Shown here: positions 44,065-53,581 of the stretch, in pieces
Numbering within the stretch: the first letter of the stretch is position 1
Layout: each line of letters opens with the position of its first letter
DNA from: Polyangia bacterium
Lineage (GTDB): Bacteria > Myxococcota_A > Polyangia > Nannocystales > Nannocystaceae
DNA length: 56,114 nucleotides
Direction of reading: 5' to 3'
NCBI GenBank assembly: GCA_030429545.1
Contig: JAUIFF010000024.1
Coordinates: 1-56,114, forward strand
Program-made: the position numbers and the translations under genes
Notes under the pieces: generated by a model
The model's database searches: none
What the model was told of the DNA's origin: nothing
What the model saw: the letters and a program-made list of their open reading frames with translations, nothing else

Positions 44065-45036
44065 ATGAATATCAAGCACACAGTCCTTGCCCTCAGCTGC
44101 CTCGTCTCCCTTAGCGGATGTGACATGGAGGATGAAGCACTCGAGGAAGTCATTGTCCCCGGAGCTTCGTACCGCGGGTTTGAACTCGGCTGCACCGACT
44201 GCTCCAACTCCCCGTATGTCAATACGTTCGACTTCCCTGAGCTGCGACTCAACGGCCAACCGAACGAGCAAAATGTGCGAATCCTCGGCATCTCGCCGTC
44301 GTGGGCTCCGCAGTCAACCTACCCACTCGTCGTCAAGAACAACATCCTCTATGCTTTCTACAATCAGACATTTGTTCCGGCCACGGACAACTGGATCATT
44401 CGGCTGCGCAGTGTCGCGGGAGATGTCGTTGCCGACTTCGATCTTACCATCGAAGATGTCGAGTATGAAGAGACATGGAATGACGAGCCGACGATTTCGT
44501 ACAACTACAAAATCGACTATGAAATGAACAACGACCCATGGAACCAGTGTACATCAGGTTGGGTGACGCTGATTCAAGATGCCCGGTTTGTCCACGACAC
44601 GATCTCTGTTCGCCCGGACTGGATGAGCAACGGCTGGGTTACCCTCGCCTGCGTCGGCGATGCTGCCTACAAAACAAAAATGCTCGGGTACACGCCCGCT
44701 ACCAGCACCCGCCTCCAACGCAAGGCGACACTCAAAATGCTTACGGCAGACTACTGCGGCGATGGTACGCCCTACACGCTCGAAGACACCGAAGTTCACT
44801 GGTACGATGACATGTACAACGAAAATGATTACCAGGAGCTCACGCCGCTCAATGTTGAGGCCCATTGGGGCGCTTCAGGTGCGACCTGTCTCAACCACGA
44901 GCGTGTCGCGGAATTCCAAGATGATATTCATTGCAGTATTCCGGCCTGTGGTGACCGAAACGGAAACGGCCTTACCACATTTCAGCAGGGCGAGCTGTGG
45001 ATCTCCGAGATTCGTGGCAGTTTGCTTACGTTCTAG
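44065..45036 (+). CDS. ADYC-domain lipoprotein
   Basis: The 323-residue protein has lipobox LSGC19. It shows the ADYC domain signature LTADYCGDGTPYT, with flanking paired Cys and aromatic residues (FELGCTDCSNSPYVNTFDFPELRLNG, GHWGASGATCLNHER-like AHWGASGATCLNHERV). ADYC-domain proteins are mostly known from Myxococcota surface lipoproteins, and their role is unknown. GGAG lies 7 bp before ATG 44065. It is an isolated gene between two kinase loci. Confidence 0.88.
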   Translation: MNIKHTVLALSCLVSLSGCDMEDEALEEVIVPGASYRGFELGCTDCSNSPYVNTFDFPELRLNGQPNEQNVRILGISPSWAPQSTYPLVVKNNILYAFYNQTFVPATDNWIIRLRSVAGDVVADFDLTIEDVEYEETWNDEPTISYNYKIDYEMNNDPWNQCTSGWVTLIQDARFVHDTISVRPDWMSNGWVTLACVGDAAYKTKMLGYTPATSTRLQRKATLKMLTADYCGDGTPYTLEDTEVHWYDDMYNENDYQELTPLNVEAHWGASGATCLNHERVAEFQDDIHCSIPACGDRNGNGLTTFQQGELWISEIRGSLLTF

Positions 45037-45423
45037 CAAGAGCCGGCCACCGTCCCCAACTCATGACCTGCCCAATCGACTCTCGAAATACCGACAGTCA
45101 TTGGGCAGCACCGACGAGACCTAGGACCCGTGAGCCGTATGATGCCCATTTTTATTCCTCGCCCCAACGCGAGGCTACGGTCTGCTAAGTGAAGCATGTA
45201 CGAGAACGCGCCATGTAAAGATAAGTCGTGGCGCGACGACTATCATACAGAGTCATCCGCGACGGTCACGGTGGCGACAAAGCCGAGGTTCAACTAAAGT
45301 GGACCCCGCTGCTCCAAAGCCTGCCCAGCTCCCGATGACGAACGAGATGTTTGCTCCCGCAACACAACGGCTCGACGGCATCGTCGGGTCGAGTGTATAT
45401 CGAAGGCACCGGAGGCACCGGTC
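45037..45423. other. intergenic interval before the giant kinase gene
   Basis: These ~387 bp carry no recognised gene. The only clear signal is GGAGG 8 bp before the kinase ATG at 45424. No terminator or repeat was seen. Confidence 0.5.
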
Positions 45424-48400
45424 ATGACAGGCGCTTCAAATCAGTTGGAGGGAATGAGCACCCCGGTACAACCTCACGACAACCGGCCTATGAACGCCTT
45501 CGACCCCACGCCGGTCGACGATTCTGTCACCGGGCTACGCGACAACTTCGCCCACACGCAAACCCAGCTCGATGCCGACCATCACCCGCGGACCGCACCG
45601 TTTGAGCAACTCGCCGACAACCAGACCCTGGGGCGCTATGTCGTTTTAGACACATTGGGCAGCGGTGGAATGGGGACTGTCCTTCGCGCCTACGACCGGG
45701 AGCTCGACCGACCGGTGGCCATCAAAGTGCTGCACGACCGCCTCGGTGTCCACCACACGACACGACTGATCCGCGAGGCCCAGGCGCTCGCCAAACTCTC
45801 GCACCCCAATGTCGTGCAGGTTTACGAAGTCGGCCAACTCAAGGGTCAGACGTTTGTCGCAATGGAGCTCGTAAAGGGTCAAACACCGATACAGTGGATG
45901 CAAAAGACACCCCGTCCCGGTTGGCGCGAGTGTGTGCAGATGTTCATCCAGCTCGGAGAGGGCCTTGCTGCTGCCCACGAGCGGGGTCTTGTCCATCGGG
46001 ACTTCAAGCCAGGCAACGCGATCATCGACGAAAAAGGTCGTGCACGCGTCCTCGACTTTGGTTTGGCCCGTCGAACCAACGAGCGCGACGGGCCACGCAA
46101 ACACGCCAACGAATTTGTTGCAAATACACAGTTACTGGATGCGGAGCTGACGAAAACCGGCTCAGTCCTAGGGACACCCGCCTATATGCCGATCGAGCAG
46201 ATGCTGGGGCGGGGGGCCGACGCACGCAGTGACCAGTTTAGCTTTTGTGTTTCGCTGTACGAAGCCCTGTACGGCTGCCGCCCGTTTCGCGGCCAAACCA
46301 TTGGTGCGCTGATGGCCGCTATGACGCAGGAACAGGTCGAAGTCGCCCCACGCGACAACCACGTACCGTCCTCGCTGCGGGCGGTGATCATCCGTGGACT
46401 CGCCCACAACCCCGATGCCCGCTGGCCTTCGATGGAGTCGCTGCTACGGGAGCTACGGCGGATCGTCGCCCCACCCCGGGTGTGGCGTGGGGTGGCCGGT
46501 GCAGGTCTTGGACTCACCGCGATCGTCGGCGTGGTCGCGTTGTGGCAAAGCGACATCATCAGCCAAAAAGATCGCCAACTAGTGGCCCAAAATACCGAGC
46601 TCGCCCGGCAAGTCGTCGAGCTCGAACAACAGAAGCGGCGGGCCGAGGACTTCGCCCAGCAGCTGAAAGCCGAACTCGCAGCGCAACGCGGCCTTCGAGC
46701 CAAAGATACTTCCAAACGCGATGGCCATGGGCTCGCAGCGGTGCGTCTAGCAGTGCAAGCCCATGAGGGTCTTGCCGCGAAGTCGCCCGAGGTCCGAGCT
46801 GCCGTGTTTGCGGGCTTGACCCATGCGCTAGCAAATATCGGACGGGTCGAGTTTCGCGGTCACAAGCAACGGGTGTACGCAGTAGCGGTGTCGCCCAATG
46901 ATCGTCTCGCAGCCACGGCGAGTCAGGACAAGACGATTCGCCTGTGGAACCTTCGCACGGGGGAGCACACCGGGACCCTCGAAGGTCACAACCATTGGGT
47001 ACGTAGGGTAGCATTTTCCCCAGACGGTACGTTGCTGGCATCGGCGAGTGTCGACAAGACGGTCAAACTCTGGACATTGGCCAGCGGCAAGGCCCAGACC
47101 TTCAACCACCCGGACTACGTCCACGCGGTCGCCTTTTCACCCGACGGTACACAACTCGGCACCACCAGCGGAAACGATGCCTGGCTGTGGCATATCGGTA
47201 GCGACGCTCCAAAGCGCTTTGCAGGACATACTGACCAGGTCCGAACAATTGCATTTACACCGGATGCCCAACACCTCGTGACCGGAGGCGAGGACCAAAC
47301 GGCGAGAGTTTGGGATCCGCAAACCGGGGCTGCCGTGCTGACACTCGAGGGACATACCGATACGGTTTACGATGTGGTCGTGTCCCGCGATGGCACGCAA
47401 ATCGTTACCGGTAGCCGGGATCAGACTGCGCGTATTTGGGATCGTCACACCGGTCGCCAACAGGTGGTCTTTGACCAAGGCGACGCGGTCTTTGGCGTCG
47501 ACATCTCCGCCGACGGGAGTTCGCTGGCAGCCGCGACGTTCGCCGGACATGCCCGGGTTTGGGATATCGAAACGGGATCTTTGCGAACCATGGTGCATCA
47601 CGCTGATGCCGTCGCCGATATCGCCTTCACCCACACCGGCGAGCAACTTCTGACCGGAAGTTGGGACGGGACGGCGCATCTTTGGGACCTCGATCTGGGC
47701 CACAGTGACGGCGCGTTGCTCCGCCTGCCCTTGCCCCGGCGAGCGGACGCCGTCGCGTTTTCTCCAAATGGTACACAGCTGGCCGTTGGTACAGGTGATG
47801 GCACGATCCAACTTTGGGACCCGGCAACCGGTATGCACCGGGCGACACTCACGGGTCATCGCATCGATGTCCTCGCCGTTGCCTACTCCCCCAAAGGCCG
47901 CCTCCTGGCAACCGCGAGTTGGGATGGGAGCGTCCGTGTATGGGACGCGCGTTCGCGCGAGCACCAGCTGACACTGTCGGGCCACACGGGACCGGTCGTT
48001 GCGTTGGCATGGTCGACGGATGGGAAACGTTTGGTCACCGCGAGTCGGGACGGCACAGCTGCTGTTTGGGATGCTGGCGGAGCACGCATTCAGTCGGTCT
48101 CCCACGGTGCACCGGTTGTCGATGCTGCGCTCGCTGCGGACGGGGAACAACTCATCACAGTTGGAGCGGATAACCACGCACAACAGTGGATGGTGAAGAC
48201 AGGTGACCCGGTAAAGTCGGCAACCGATGAGCCGGCGAGTGCTGTGACGGTTTCCCCCAACGGACGGCACCTCGCACTTGCAGGTAAAGACGCCATCCGA
48301 GTGCTCGACTTCGCAACCGGCGAGACGCAGGCGACGTGCGGTGGGTATGCGGATACCGTCACGAACTTGGCGTTTTCGCGTGACGGCAAACTATTGGCGG

Positions 48401-49452
48401 CGGCGAGTCGGGACCAGACCGCACGTGTTTGGGAAATTTCGACCGGCGAGACGATTGCGGTGTTTCCACACCGGGCACCGGTGACGAACGTGGCTTTTAG
48501 ACCAGGAGGACGGCACTTGGCCACCGCCAGCGGCGAACACGTTGCCCGGATTTGGACCCTCGACCCGCAACCGTGGCTAACCTGGGGTTGTGCGAAGCTC
48601 GATGATGTGCCAGTCGGTGCATGTACACAAAAGAGAACTAGCGCTCGGCGGACGACTCAGCCACACGACGAGCCGATACGCTCGCGTGCAAACGATCTCA
48701 GTCGACTCGAGACGATCACGGTGCACGGCGTCGAACTGGTCCGACTCCCAGCCGGGCGTTTTACGATGGGCTCACCCCCCGGCGAGCGCGGTCGAGACCC
48801 GAGTGAGGGCCCACAGCACGAAGTGACGCTCGACAGTTTCTACATCGCCCGCACCGAACTGACGAATGCACAATACGCCGAGTATCTCGCGGCCAATCCT
48901 GATGTGCTCCCGCCCGCGTCGTGGGGCAATGAACACTTTGATCAACCAAACCAACCTGTCGTCGCGCTGAACTGGTTTGAAGCCAAGGCGTACTGCGACT
49001 GGGCGGGCTTTGAACTCCCGACCGAAGCACAGTGGGAATACGCGGCCCGGGCCGGTCAAACGACGGCTTACTGGTTTGGCGACGAGGCCGAGGACCTACG
49101 GCGGTTTGGCTGGACGGTTGAAAATGCCGGTGGCAAGGAGCGGGGCGATGACCAAGCCCACCCGCGTTCGGTCGCGTCGCTCGGCGCCAATCCGTGGGGA
49201 CTGTTTGACGTCCACGGCAACGTCCGCGAGTGGACCAAAGACGGGGCCACATTCTCGTATGCGAGTCCGGTGCGCCCCGGCGATGGTCTGCGCAAATCGC
49301 CGCGCAACCAACCCAACCGGATCGTCCGAGATGGGGCATGGGACTATGCAGCGGCACATACACGTGCTGCCCAGCGATTCCCCTACGCGGCGTCGAGTCG
49401 CAACCTCTCGCTGAGTTTTCGCCCGGTTCGCAACATCGCACCCAACCGATAG
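45424..49452 (+). CDS. Ser/Thr kinase - WD40 (x14) - FGE-sulfatase fusion protein
   Basis: The 1342-residue protein has a Hanks kinase domain at ~70-340 (LGSGGMGTVLRAYD, VAIKVLHD, HRDFKPGNAII, VLDFGLARR). The APE segment reads GTPAYMPIEQ. One transmembrane helix (GLGLTAIVGVVALW) and a coiled-coil-like stretch (ELARQVVELEQQKRRAEDFAQQ) follow. Fourteen WD40 repeats (GHTDTVYDVVV...RDQTARIWD type) come next, enough for two seven-bladed propellers. The C-terminal FGE-sulfatase/SUMF1 domain has RLPAGRFTMGSPPGER, LPTEAQWEYAARAG and LFDVHGNVREW. FGE-like domains in such fusions usually bind rather than catalyse. It is convergent with an FHA-sigma54 activator. Confidence 0.93.
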   Translation: MTGASNQLEGMSTPVQPHDNRPMNAFDPTPVDDSVTGLRDNFAHTQTQLDADHHPRTAPFEQLADNQTLGRYVVLDTLGSGGMGTVLRAYDRELDRPVAIKVLHDRLGVHHTTRLIREAQALAKLSHPNVVQVYEVGQLKGQTFVAMELVKGQTPIQWMQKTPRPGWRECVQMFIQLGEGLAAAHERGLVHRDFKPGNAIIDEKGRARVLDFGLARRTNERDGPRKHANEFVANTQLLDAELTKTGSVLGTPAYMPIEQMLGRGADARSDQFSFCVSLYEALYGCRPFRGQTIGALMAAMTQEQVEVAPRDNHVPSSLRAVIIRGLAHNPDARWPSMESLLRELRRIVAPPRVWRGVAGAGLGLTAIVGVVALWQSDIISQKDRQLVAQNTELARQVVELEQQKRRAEDFAQQLKAELAAQRGLRAKDTSKRDGHGLAAVRLAVQAHEGLAAKSPEVRAAVFAGLTHALANIGRVEFRGHKQRVYAVAVSPNDRLAATASQDKTIRLWNLRTGEHTGTLEGHNHWVRRVAFSPDGTLLASASVDKTVKLWTLASGKAQTFNHPDYVHAVAFSPDGTQLGTTSGNDAWLWHIGSDAPKRFAGHTDQVRTIAFTPDAQHLVTGGEDQTARVWDPQTGAAVLTLEGHTDTVYDVVVSRDGTQIVTGSRDQTARIWDRHTGRQQVVFDQGDAVFGVDISADGSSLAAATFAGHARVWDIETGSLRTMVHHADAVADIAFTHTGEQLLTGSWDGTAHLWDLDLGHSDGALLRLPLPRRADAVAFSPNGTQLAVGTGDGTIQLWDPATGMHRATLTGHRIDVLAVAYSPKGRLLATASWDGSVRVWDARSREHQLTLSGHTGPVVALAWSTDGKRLVTASRDGTAAVWDAGGARIQSVSHGAPVVDAALAADGEQLITVGADNHAQQWMVKTGDPVKSATDEPASAVTVSPNGRHLALAGKDAIRVLDFATGETQATCGGYADTVTNLAFSRDGKLLAAASRDQTARVWEISTGETIAVFPHRAPVTNVAFRPGGRHLATASGEHVARIWTLDPQPWLTWGCAKLDDVPVGACTQKRTSARRTTQPHDEPIRSRANDLSRLETITVHGVELVRLPAGRFTMGSPPGERGRDPSEGPQHEVTLDSFYIARTELTNAQYAEYLAANPDVLPPASWGNEHFDQPNQPVVALNWFEAKAYCDWAGFELPTEAQWEYAARAGQTTAYWFGDEAEDLRRFGWTVENAGGKERGDDQAHPRSVASLGANPWGLFDVHGNVREWTKDGATFSYASPVRPGDGLRKSPRNQPNRIVRDGAWDYAAAHTRAAQRFPYAASSRNLSLSFRPVRNIAPNR

Positions 49453-49558
49453 GTGCGCACGCTAGCTTGACGTTCACAAGCTTGTCTTCCGTATCGCACG
49501 GGTAACTCGCCTCGCGCCGTTTGCTTGCGGTTCGCAAACCTCGCGCCAAACACCTGTG

Positions 49559-50917
49559 CTAGGGCATCTTCACGTCATACATAGCGATCCACCGCTTGAT
49601 CTGCTTGCGATCCCTTCCGAGCTCACGCGCCGCGGCACGAACGCTGTAGCCCACCCGCTCCAACACCGCGACAAACTCTTCGCGACTCGGCCGTGTCCGG
49701 TGTTTGGCATTGGGTTTGGCGACAGGTTGCGGCATCGCTGACTCAGCGCCTTGCCCAGCTCCCTCGCCCATCAACAACCACGGCGGCAGGACTTCACGCG
49801 CAACTGGCGATGCGTCGAGATGGGCGAGCTCGTGGACGAGACGGTTGAGGCCTCGGAGGTTGTCGGGCCACGCCGCGTGTATGATCGTCGCAACGGCAGG
49901 GGCCGACACTTCGATTGTCTCGAGTTCGCGTTCCCGCTGGCGGGACCACTGCTTGGCGAGCCGATCGAGCCAACCGAGAATGTCCGCGCGCCGGCGACGG
50001 ATGGGTGGAACCTCCAAGAGCCACAGCGAGAGGCGGGCGAGTAAGTCGCGGCGAAACCGTCCCTGTTCGACTTCTTGGGGCAAGTCCCGATTGGTCGCCG
50101 CGACGATTCGTACATCGACGATCCGCGACCGAGTTGAACCGACTGCGGTGACTTCACCCGACTCAATTGCACGTAAAAGCTTTGGTTGAAGATCGAGTGG
50201 AAGCTCACCAATTTCATCTAAAAACAGCGTTCCTCCATCGGCTGCAGCAAAAAAGCCTTCACTCGCCTGCTTGGCCCCGGTGAACGCTCCTCGGACGTGA
50301 CCGAACAGTTGGCTTTCGATCAGGGTCGCACTGAGGGCTGCACAGTTGAGAGTGATACATGCGCCCTTGCGCTTTGAGAGGCGGTGGAGCTCGCTGGCGA
50401 TCCGCTCCTTACCCGCACCACTTTCACCGATGATCAATACCGGCGACGGATCGGCGGCCATCCGCCCAACCCGTCCGCGGACTTCTTGCATGGCAAACGA
50501 ATCGCCGACGATCGCATCGCGGTCAACCGCCGGGTCGTCGGGCCAGGCACCCGTCCCGACCTCGTACACCGCGAACACATCACCCAGGCGAAGCACGGCA
50601 TTGTCCTCGAGCAACCGCGGCGTGCTGTGAACCGCTGTGCCATTGAGTGTCGACCCGTTGCGGGATCCGAGCTCGACCGCGAAATGGCGACCAGCCCCCG
50701 GATCCCAATGAATCGCCAGGTGCTTGCGCGAGACGGTCGGGTGTTCGAGACGGATGCCGTCCGGCTGCGTAACTTTGCGACCGACAACCACCGAACTCGA
50801 CCCGAGCTCGACAACCCGGCCCGCCAACACACGGGGATAGACGACGGACAAACGGTAGCGCTTGGCAATCTGCGACGACCCAGCCTCTGCCCTCGTGATT
50901 GTCTCCGTGACCGGCAC
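49559..50917 (-). CDS. FHA domain - sigma54-dependent transcriptional activator
   Basis: The 452-residue protein starts at GTG 50917. Residues ~25-120 form an FHA domain (LEHPTVSRKHLAI, VELGSRNGSTLNG). The AAA+ domain has Walker A GESGAGKE, the sigma54-contact loop GAFTGAKQ, Walker B GGTLFLDEIGEL and AATNRDL. The C-terminus has a Fis-type helix-turn-helix (EEFVAVLERVGYSVRAAARELGRDRKQIKRWI). All key activator motifs are intact, and the FHA domain replaces a receiver. It is convergent with the kinase-WD40-FGE gene, so kinase-linked control is plausible. Confidence 0.93.
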   Translation of the reverse strand: MPVTETITRAEAGSSQIAKRYRLSVVYPRVLAGRVVELGSSSVVVGRKVTQPDGIRLEHPTVSRKHLAIHWDPGAGRHFAVELGSRNGSTLNGTAVHSTPRLLEDNAVLRLGDVFAVYEVGTGAWPDDPAVDRDAIVGDSFAMQEVRGRVGRMAADPSPVLIIGESGAGKERIASELHRLSKRKGACITLNCAALSATLIESQLFGHVRGAFTGAKQASEGFFAAADGGTLFLDEIGELPLDLQPKLLRAIESGEVTAVGSTRSRIVDVRIVAATNRDLPQEVEQGRFRRDLLARLSLWLLEVPPIRRRRADILGWLDRLAKQWSRQRERELETIEVSAPAVATIIHAAWPDNLRGLNRLVHELAHLDASPVAREVLPPWLLMGEGAGQGAESAMPQPVAKPNAKHRTRPSREEFVAVLERVGYSVRAAARELGRDRKQIKRWIAMYDVKMP

Positions 50918-50996
50918 GCCGCGATTGTTGCATGGTTCACCGATGTACGATGCCGCTCTTAGCGTGCATGTACACGCAGTCGACCAGACTCGCGGA

Positions 50997-51305
50997 TCAG
51001 CTCACCTGTCCCTGGGCCAAGACACGACGCAGTCGATAACCGCCCGCACCATCGGGCGAGTATTCGCTATCCGGCTCGCCGAGGCGGACGGGGTTGCGGC
51101 AACCGATGACCTCGATCCTCGCCTCGACGCGGGAAACACGTAACCGATGGACGGCGCGATCGATTGCGAGACCGCGTTGGCCCTCTCGCGGTTCCAGTAG
51201 CACCTCGGGCGCATTGGCTCGGCCCACGAGGGCCCCTGTTTTTGCGAGCATGGTCATCAATACCCGCTCCCGACCCCTTGCGACGCGGCTTGCTCGTGCG
51301 CTCAT
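50997..51305 (-). CDS. hypothetical small protein
   Basis: A 102-residue frame starting MSARASRVARGRERV contains GLAIDRAVHRLRVSRVEARIEVIG and ends GGYRLRRVLAQGQVS. Codon use is G/C-ending. No family is recognised and no clear Shine-Dalgarno is seen. It lies upstream of the sigma54 activator on the same strand. It could be genuine or a chance frame. Confidence 0.4.
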   Translation of the reverse strand: MSARASRVARGRERVLMTMLAKTGALVGRANAPEVLLEPREGQRGLAIDRAVHRLRVSRVEARIEVIGCRNPVRLGEPDSEYSPDGAGGYRLRRVLAQGQVS

Positions 51306-51418
51306 GACTCTCCAAAGTCGGTCGTACCAACATCGACGACCTTGCTGGGTGCTCGCGCAACCCACTCAATGTATAAGCAAACACTAGACCACGAACACGA
51401 ACCGAGCCCCCCGTTCCT

Positions 51419-52864
51419 TCACGCACGAAAATAACGAAGGTTAAAATCCTGCCACTGCAGCTCAAACCCTGACACACTGCCATCCGGTTTGGAGATGGGC
51501 ACAAGATACAAGCCCCAGCGCGGGACGACGAGCGAACCCGAGGTGGTGCCGTACAGCTGCACCCAAAAAAACCGCAACTCGTCGTCTTCGAGTTTGAGTT
51601 CGAGCGAGCGCAGCACCTCCAGGTCTTTTGCGAGCACGCCAGCAGCGAGAGCCCGGGACCTCGATTCGGGCTCGAGGCGATAGGTTCCTGCAAACGCGCG
51701 CCGAGTCGACGCGTCTAGGTTAGCGAGCGGCTCCTCTCGATACATCGGAGGCTCACGGCCTTGCATCACCGCCTGGGCTGCCTTGGTCAGACGTTCTGTC
51801 GAAAACTGGTCATTATTCGCCCAAGCAATGATGAGTTGGTGGCCATCGAGCGCGCGAGCAATGTAGGTCGAAAATCCACTGACTTGACCGGCGTGACTCG
51901 CCAATCGCCGGCCATCTACGGTGTCGACCTCCCACCCATACGCGTACCTATCTAGGAATGGGGAGAACATAACCTCTAAGCTCTCTTCAGTGAGAACTCG
52001 CCCTTCGCGTAGTGCTCGGTCCCAGGCGACGAGGTCGTCGAGGGTCGAAACAATACCGCCGCCAGAAAACCCGACACTCAAGTGAAAATCGGTATGGTTT
52101 ACGTACAGGCGTTCATGCTCATCTGGATGGTAACCTCGCGCCGCAACCCCGGGATACGCAGCGGGAGCATACGCAGTTGACTTCAATCCGGCGGGATTAA
52201 AAACCGCTTCCCTGAGGTAAGCTCCGTAACTCTGGCCAGATACAGACTCGATGAGCAACCCGAGCAGAGCATAGCCCGAGTTGCTGTAATTAAACTTCGT
52301 CCCCGGCTGAAACTCGAGTTCACGGGTCGAGAAATAGGCGTAGAGCTCCGCAGGCGTCCGGGCTTGCCCCTTGAAATCATTATAGTCCTTGAAGTCAGTG
52401 TAATTCGGGACGCCCGAGGAGTGCGTGAGCAAGTGATGCACGGTGATGTCACGGTAGTGTGGTGCACAAGGGTCGACGTACGTGCAGATACCAGCCGAAA
52501 GCTCAACTCGACCACGCTCGACCAGTGTCATAACAGCAGCCGCAGTAAACTGTTTGGAAACTGAGCCAACCCGAAAAGGTGTGTCTTTGCTGTTCACTCG
52601 CCCGGTTTTGCGATCCGCTAAACCGTAGCACTTCTCGAAGACATCCCCCGTTTCATCGCGCGCCATCACGCAACCATTGAACGCATAGGTCTCGCCCCAG
52701 GTAGCGCCGTATTGCCCGACATATGCATCCAAGCCAGCCCAGCGAGAACTTTGCTTCCCAGCGGTGTCTGGAGGCGCCGCGCCGGACGACGTCCTTTTGG
52801 CACTACACCCCCAACCAAAGGCTGCGAGTGCCAGACCGAGAACAAAGATATGACGCGGGTTCAC
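51419..52864 (-). CDS. serine hydrolase lipoprotein (beta-lactamase class C / PBP4* fold)
   Basis: The 481-residue protein has a signal peptide with a non-canonical lipobox (FGWGC20). The beta-lactamase/transpeptidase domain shows SVSK (catalytic Ser and Lys, ~residue 101), YSNSGY (~194) and HAGQVSG (third motif), together with LLTHSSGVPNY. The last 120 residues form a separate lipocalin-like or DUF3471-type C-terminal domain (FAGTYRLEPESRSRAL). Substrates of this family include peptides and esters. It is a single gene with no clear partner. Confidence 0.92.
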   Translation of the reverse strand: MNPRHIFVLGLALAAFGWGCSAKRTSSGAAPPDTAGKQSSRWAGLDAYVGQYGATWGETYAFNGCVMARDETGDVFEKCYGLADRKTGRVNSKDTPFRVGSVSKQFTAAAVMTLVERGRVELSAGICTYVDPCAPHYRDITVHHLLTHSSGVPNYTDFKDYNDFKGQARTPAELYAYFSTRELEFQPGTKFNYSNSGYALLGLLIESVSGQSYGAYLREAVFNPAGLKSTAYAPAAYPGVAARGYHPDEHERLYVNHTDFHLSVGFSGGGIVSTLDDLVAWDRALREGRVLTEESLEVMFSPFLDRYAYGWEVDTVDGRRLASHAGQVSGFSTYIARALDGHQLIIAWANNDQFSTERLTKAAQAVMQGREPPMYREEPLANLDASTRRAFAGTYRLEPESRSRALAAGVLAKDLEVLRSLELKLEDDELRFFWVQLYGTTSGSLVVPRWGLYLVPISKPDGSVSGFELQWQDFNLRYFRA

Positions 52865-53379
52865 GCCGGGCGAACTACGCTGACCTAGGATCTATTCCTG
52901 GCCATTTCACGTGTGCCGGTCACCACTCGGCGCCTAGCCGTCCATACCTCAAAGACGTTAAATCCCTCAGTCAGGCTAACGATCGGCAGCGGGAGTGGTC
53001 GATATCGACACGAGCGAGACGCGGGAGAAACGCGCCATTTTTGAAGTATCGAGCTGTACTGAAGGTTTTCGGGGTCCAACCGCGGCACGGTCGGAAAGCG
53101 AAGCCATTCGCAAGCAAACCGCTAGCAGCCTGTGGTTTTCTCGCGTGTCGTCTCATGTTGAAGATTTTGTCGCGGCTGGATTCCATGACTCGCAGCTGTA
53201 GTGGCGCTACTGCCTGATCCGGGTGTAGGTGGTGTTGTGGTTGGGTCTACGGGGAAATTGGTTGTTTGGGTGGAACGAAATCCAGAATTTCTGCCAAAGT
53301 TTGGGAGTGATCTCGGGTGCGCGGTTTGCGTTTTTTTTGAGGGGTTTTGCGGGGGTGGGGGGTTGGTTGAGTGACTTTA

Positions 53380-53399
53380 ACATGTCCAATTGGACATGT
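53380..53399. promoter_or_regulatory. perfect 20-bp palindrome
   Basis: ACATGTCCAATTGGACATGT is fully self-complementary and lies about 180 bp upstream of the NACHT gene. It could be an operator for a dimeric regulator. None is encoded nearby. Confidence 0.5.
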
Positions 53400-53471
53400 G
53401 CAAAACGACTTCACGCCGAACCTCAGGATCGGACAGAGGTTGGACACTACCCGGCCGTCTTCAACGTTGCT

Positions 53472-53487
53472 TGTAAGCTCGCTTACA
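53472..53487. promoter_or_regulatory. inverted repeat upstream of NACHT gene
   Basis: TGTAAGC-TC-GCTTACA has perfect 7-bp arms about 95 bp before the NACHT start. It may be a second operator or a hairpin in the leader. Confidence 0.4.
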
Positions 53488-53581
53488 GGCTTGTCCTGAG
53501 TCGGTTAAATGGCCCTACCCCCGGCTGTCAATCTAACTCATCTCTGAACGAGGTTCTGGGTGAGAACAATAGTTTGATATG

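Larger units (their letters stand above)
52865..53581. other. 717-bp intergenic region before the NACHT gene
   Basis: No credible gene was found. A short plus-strand frame at 53229-53582 is G-rich, lacks a Shine-Dalgarno and runs into the NACHT start, so it is probably chance. Two palindromes are listed separately. Base composition becomes more A+T-rich towards the NACHT gene. Confidence 0.6.

Noticed and set aside
47137..48270. Minus-strand open frame (377 residues) within the WD40 region
   Set aside because: It is antisense to 14 clear WD40 repeats, its sequence has no recognisable fold, and it carries many unusual residues.
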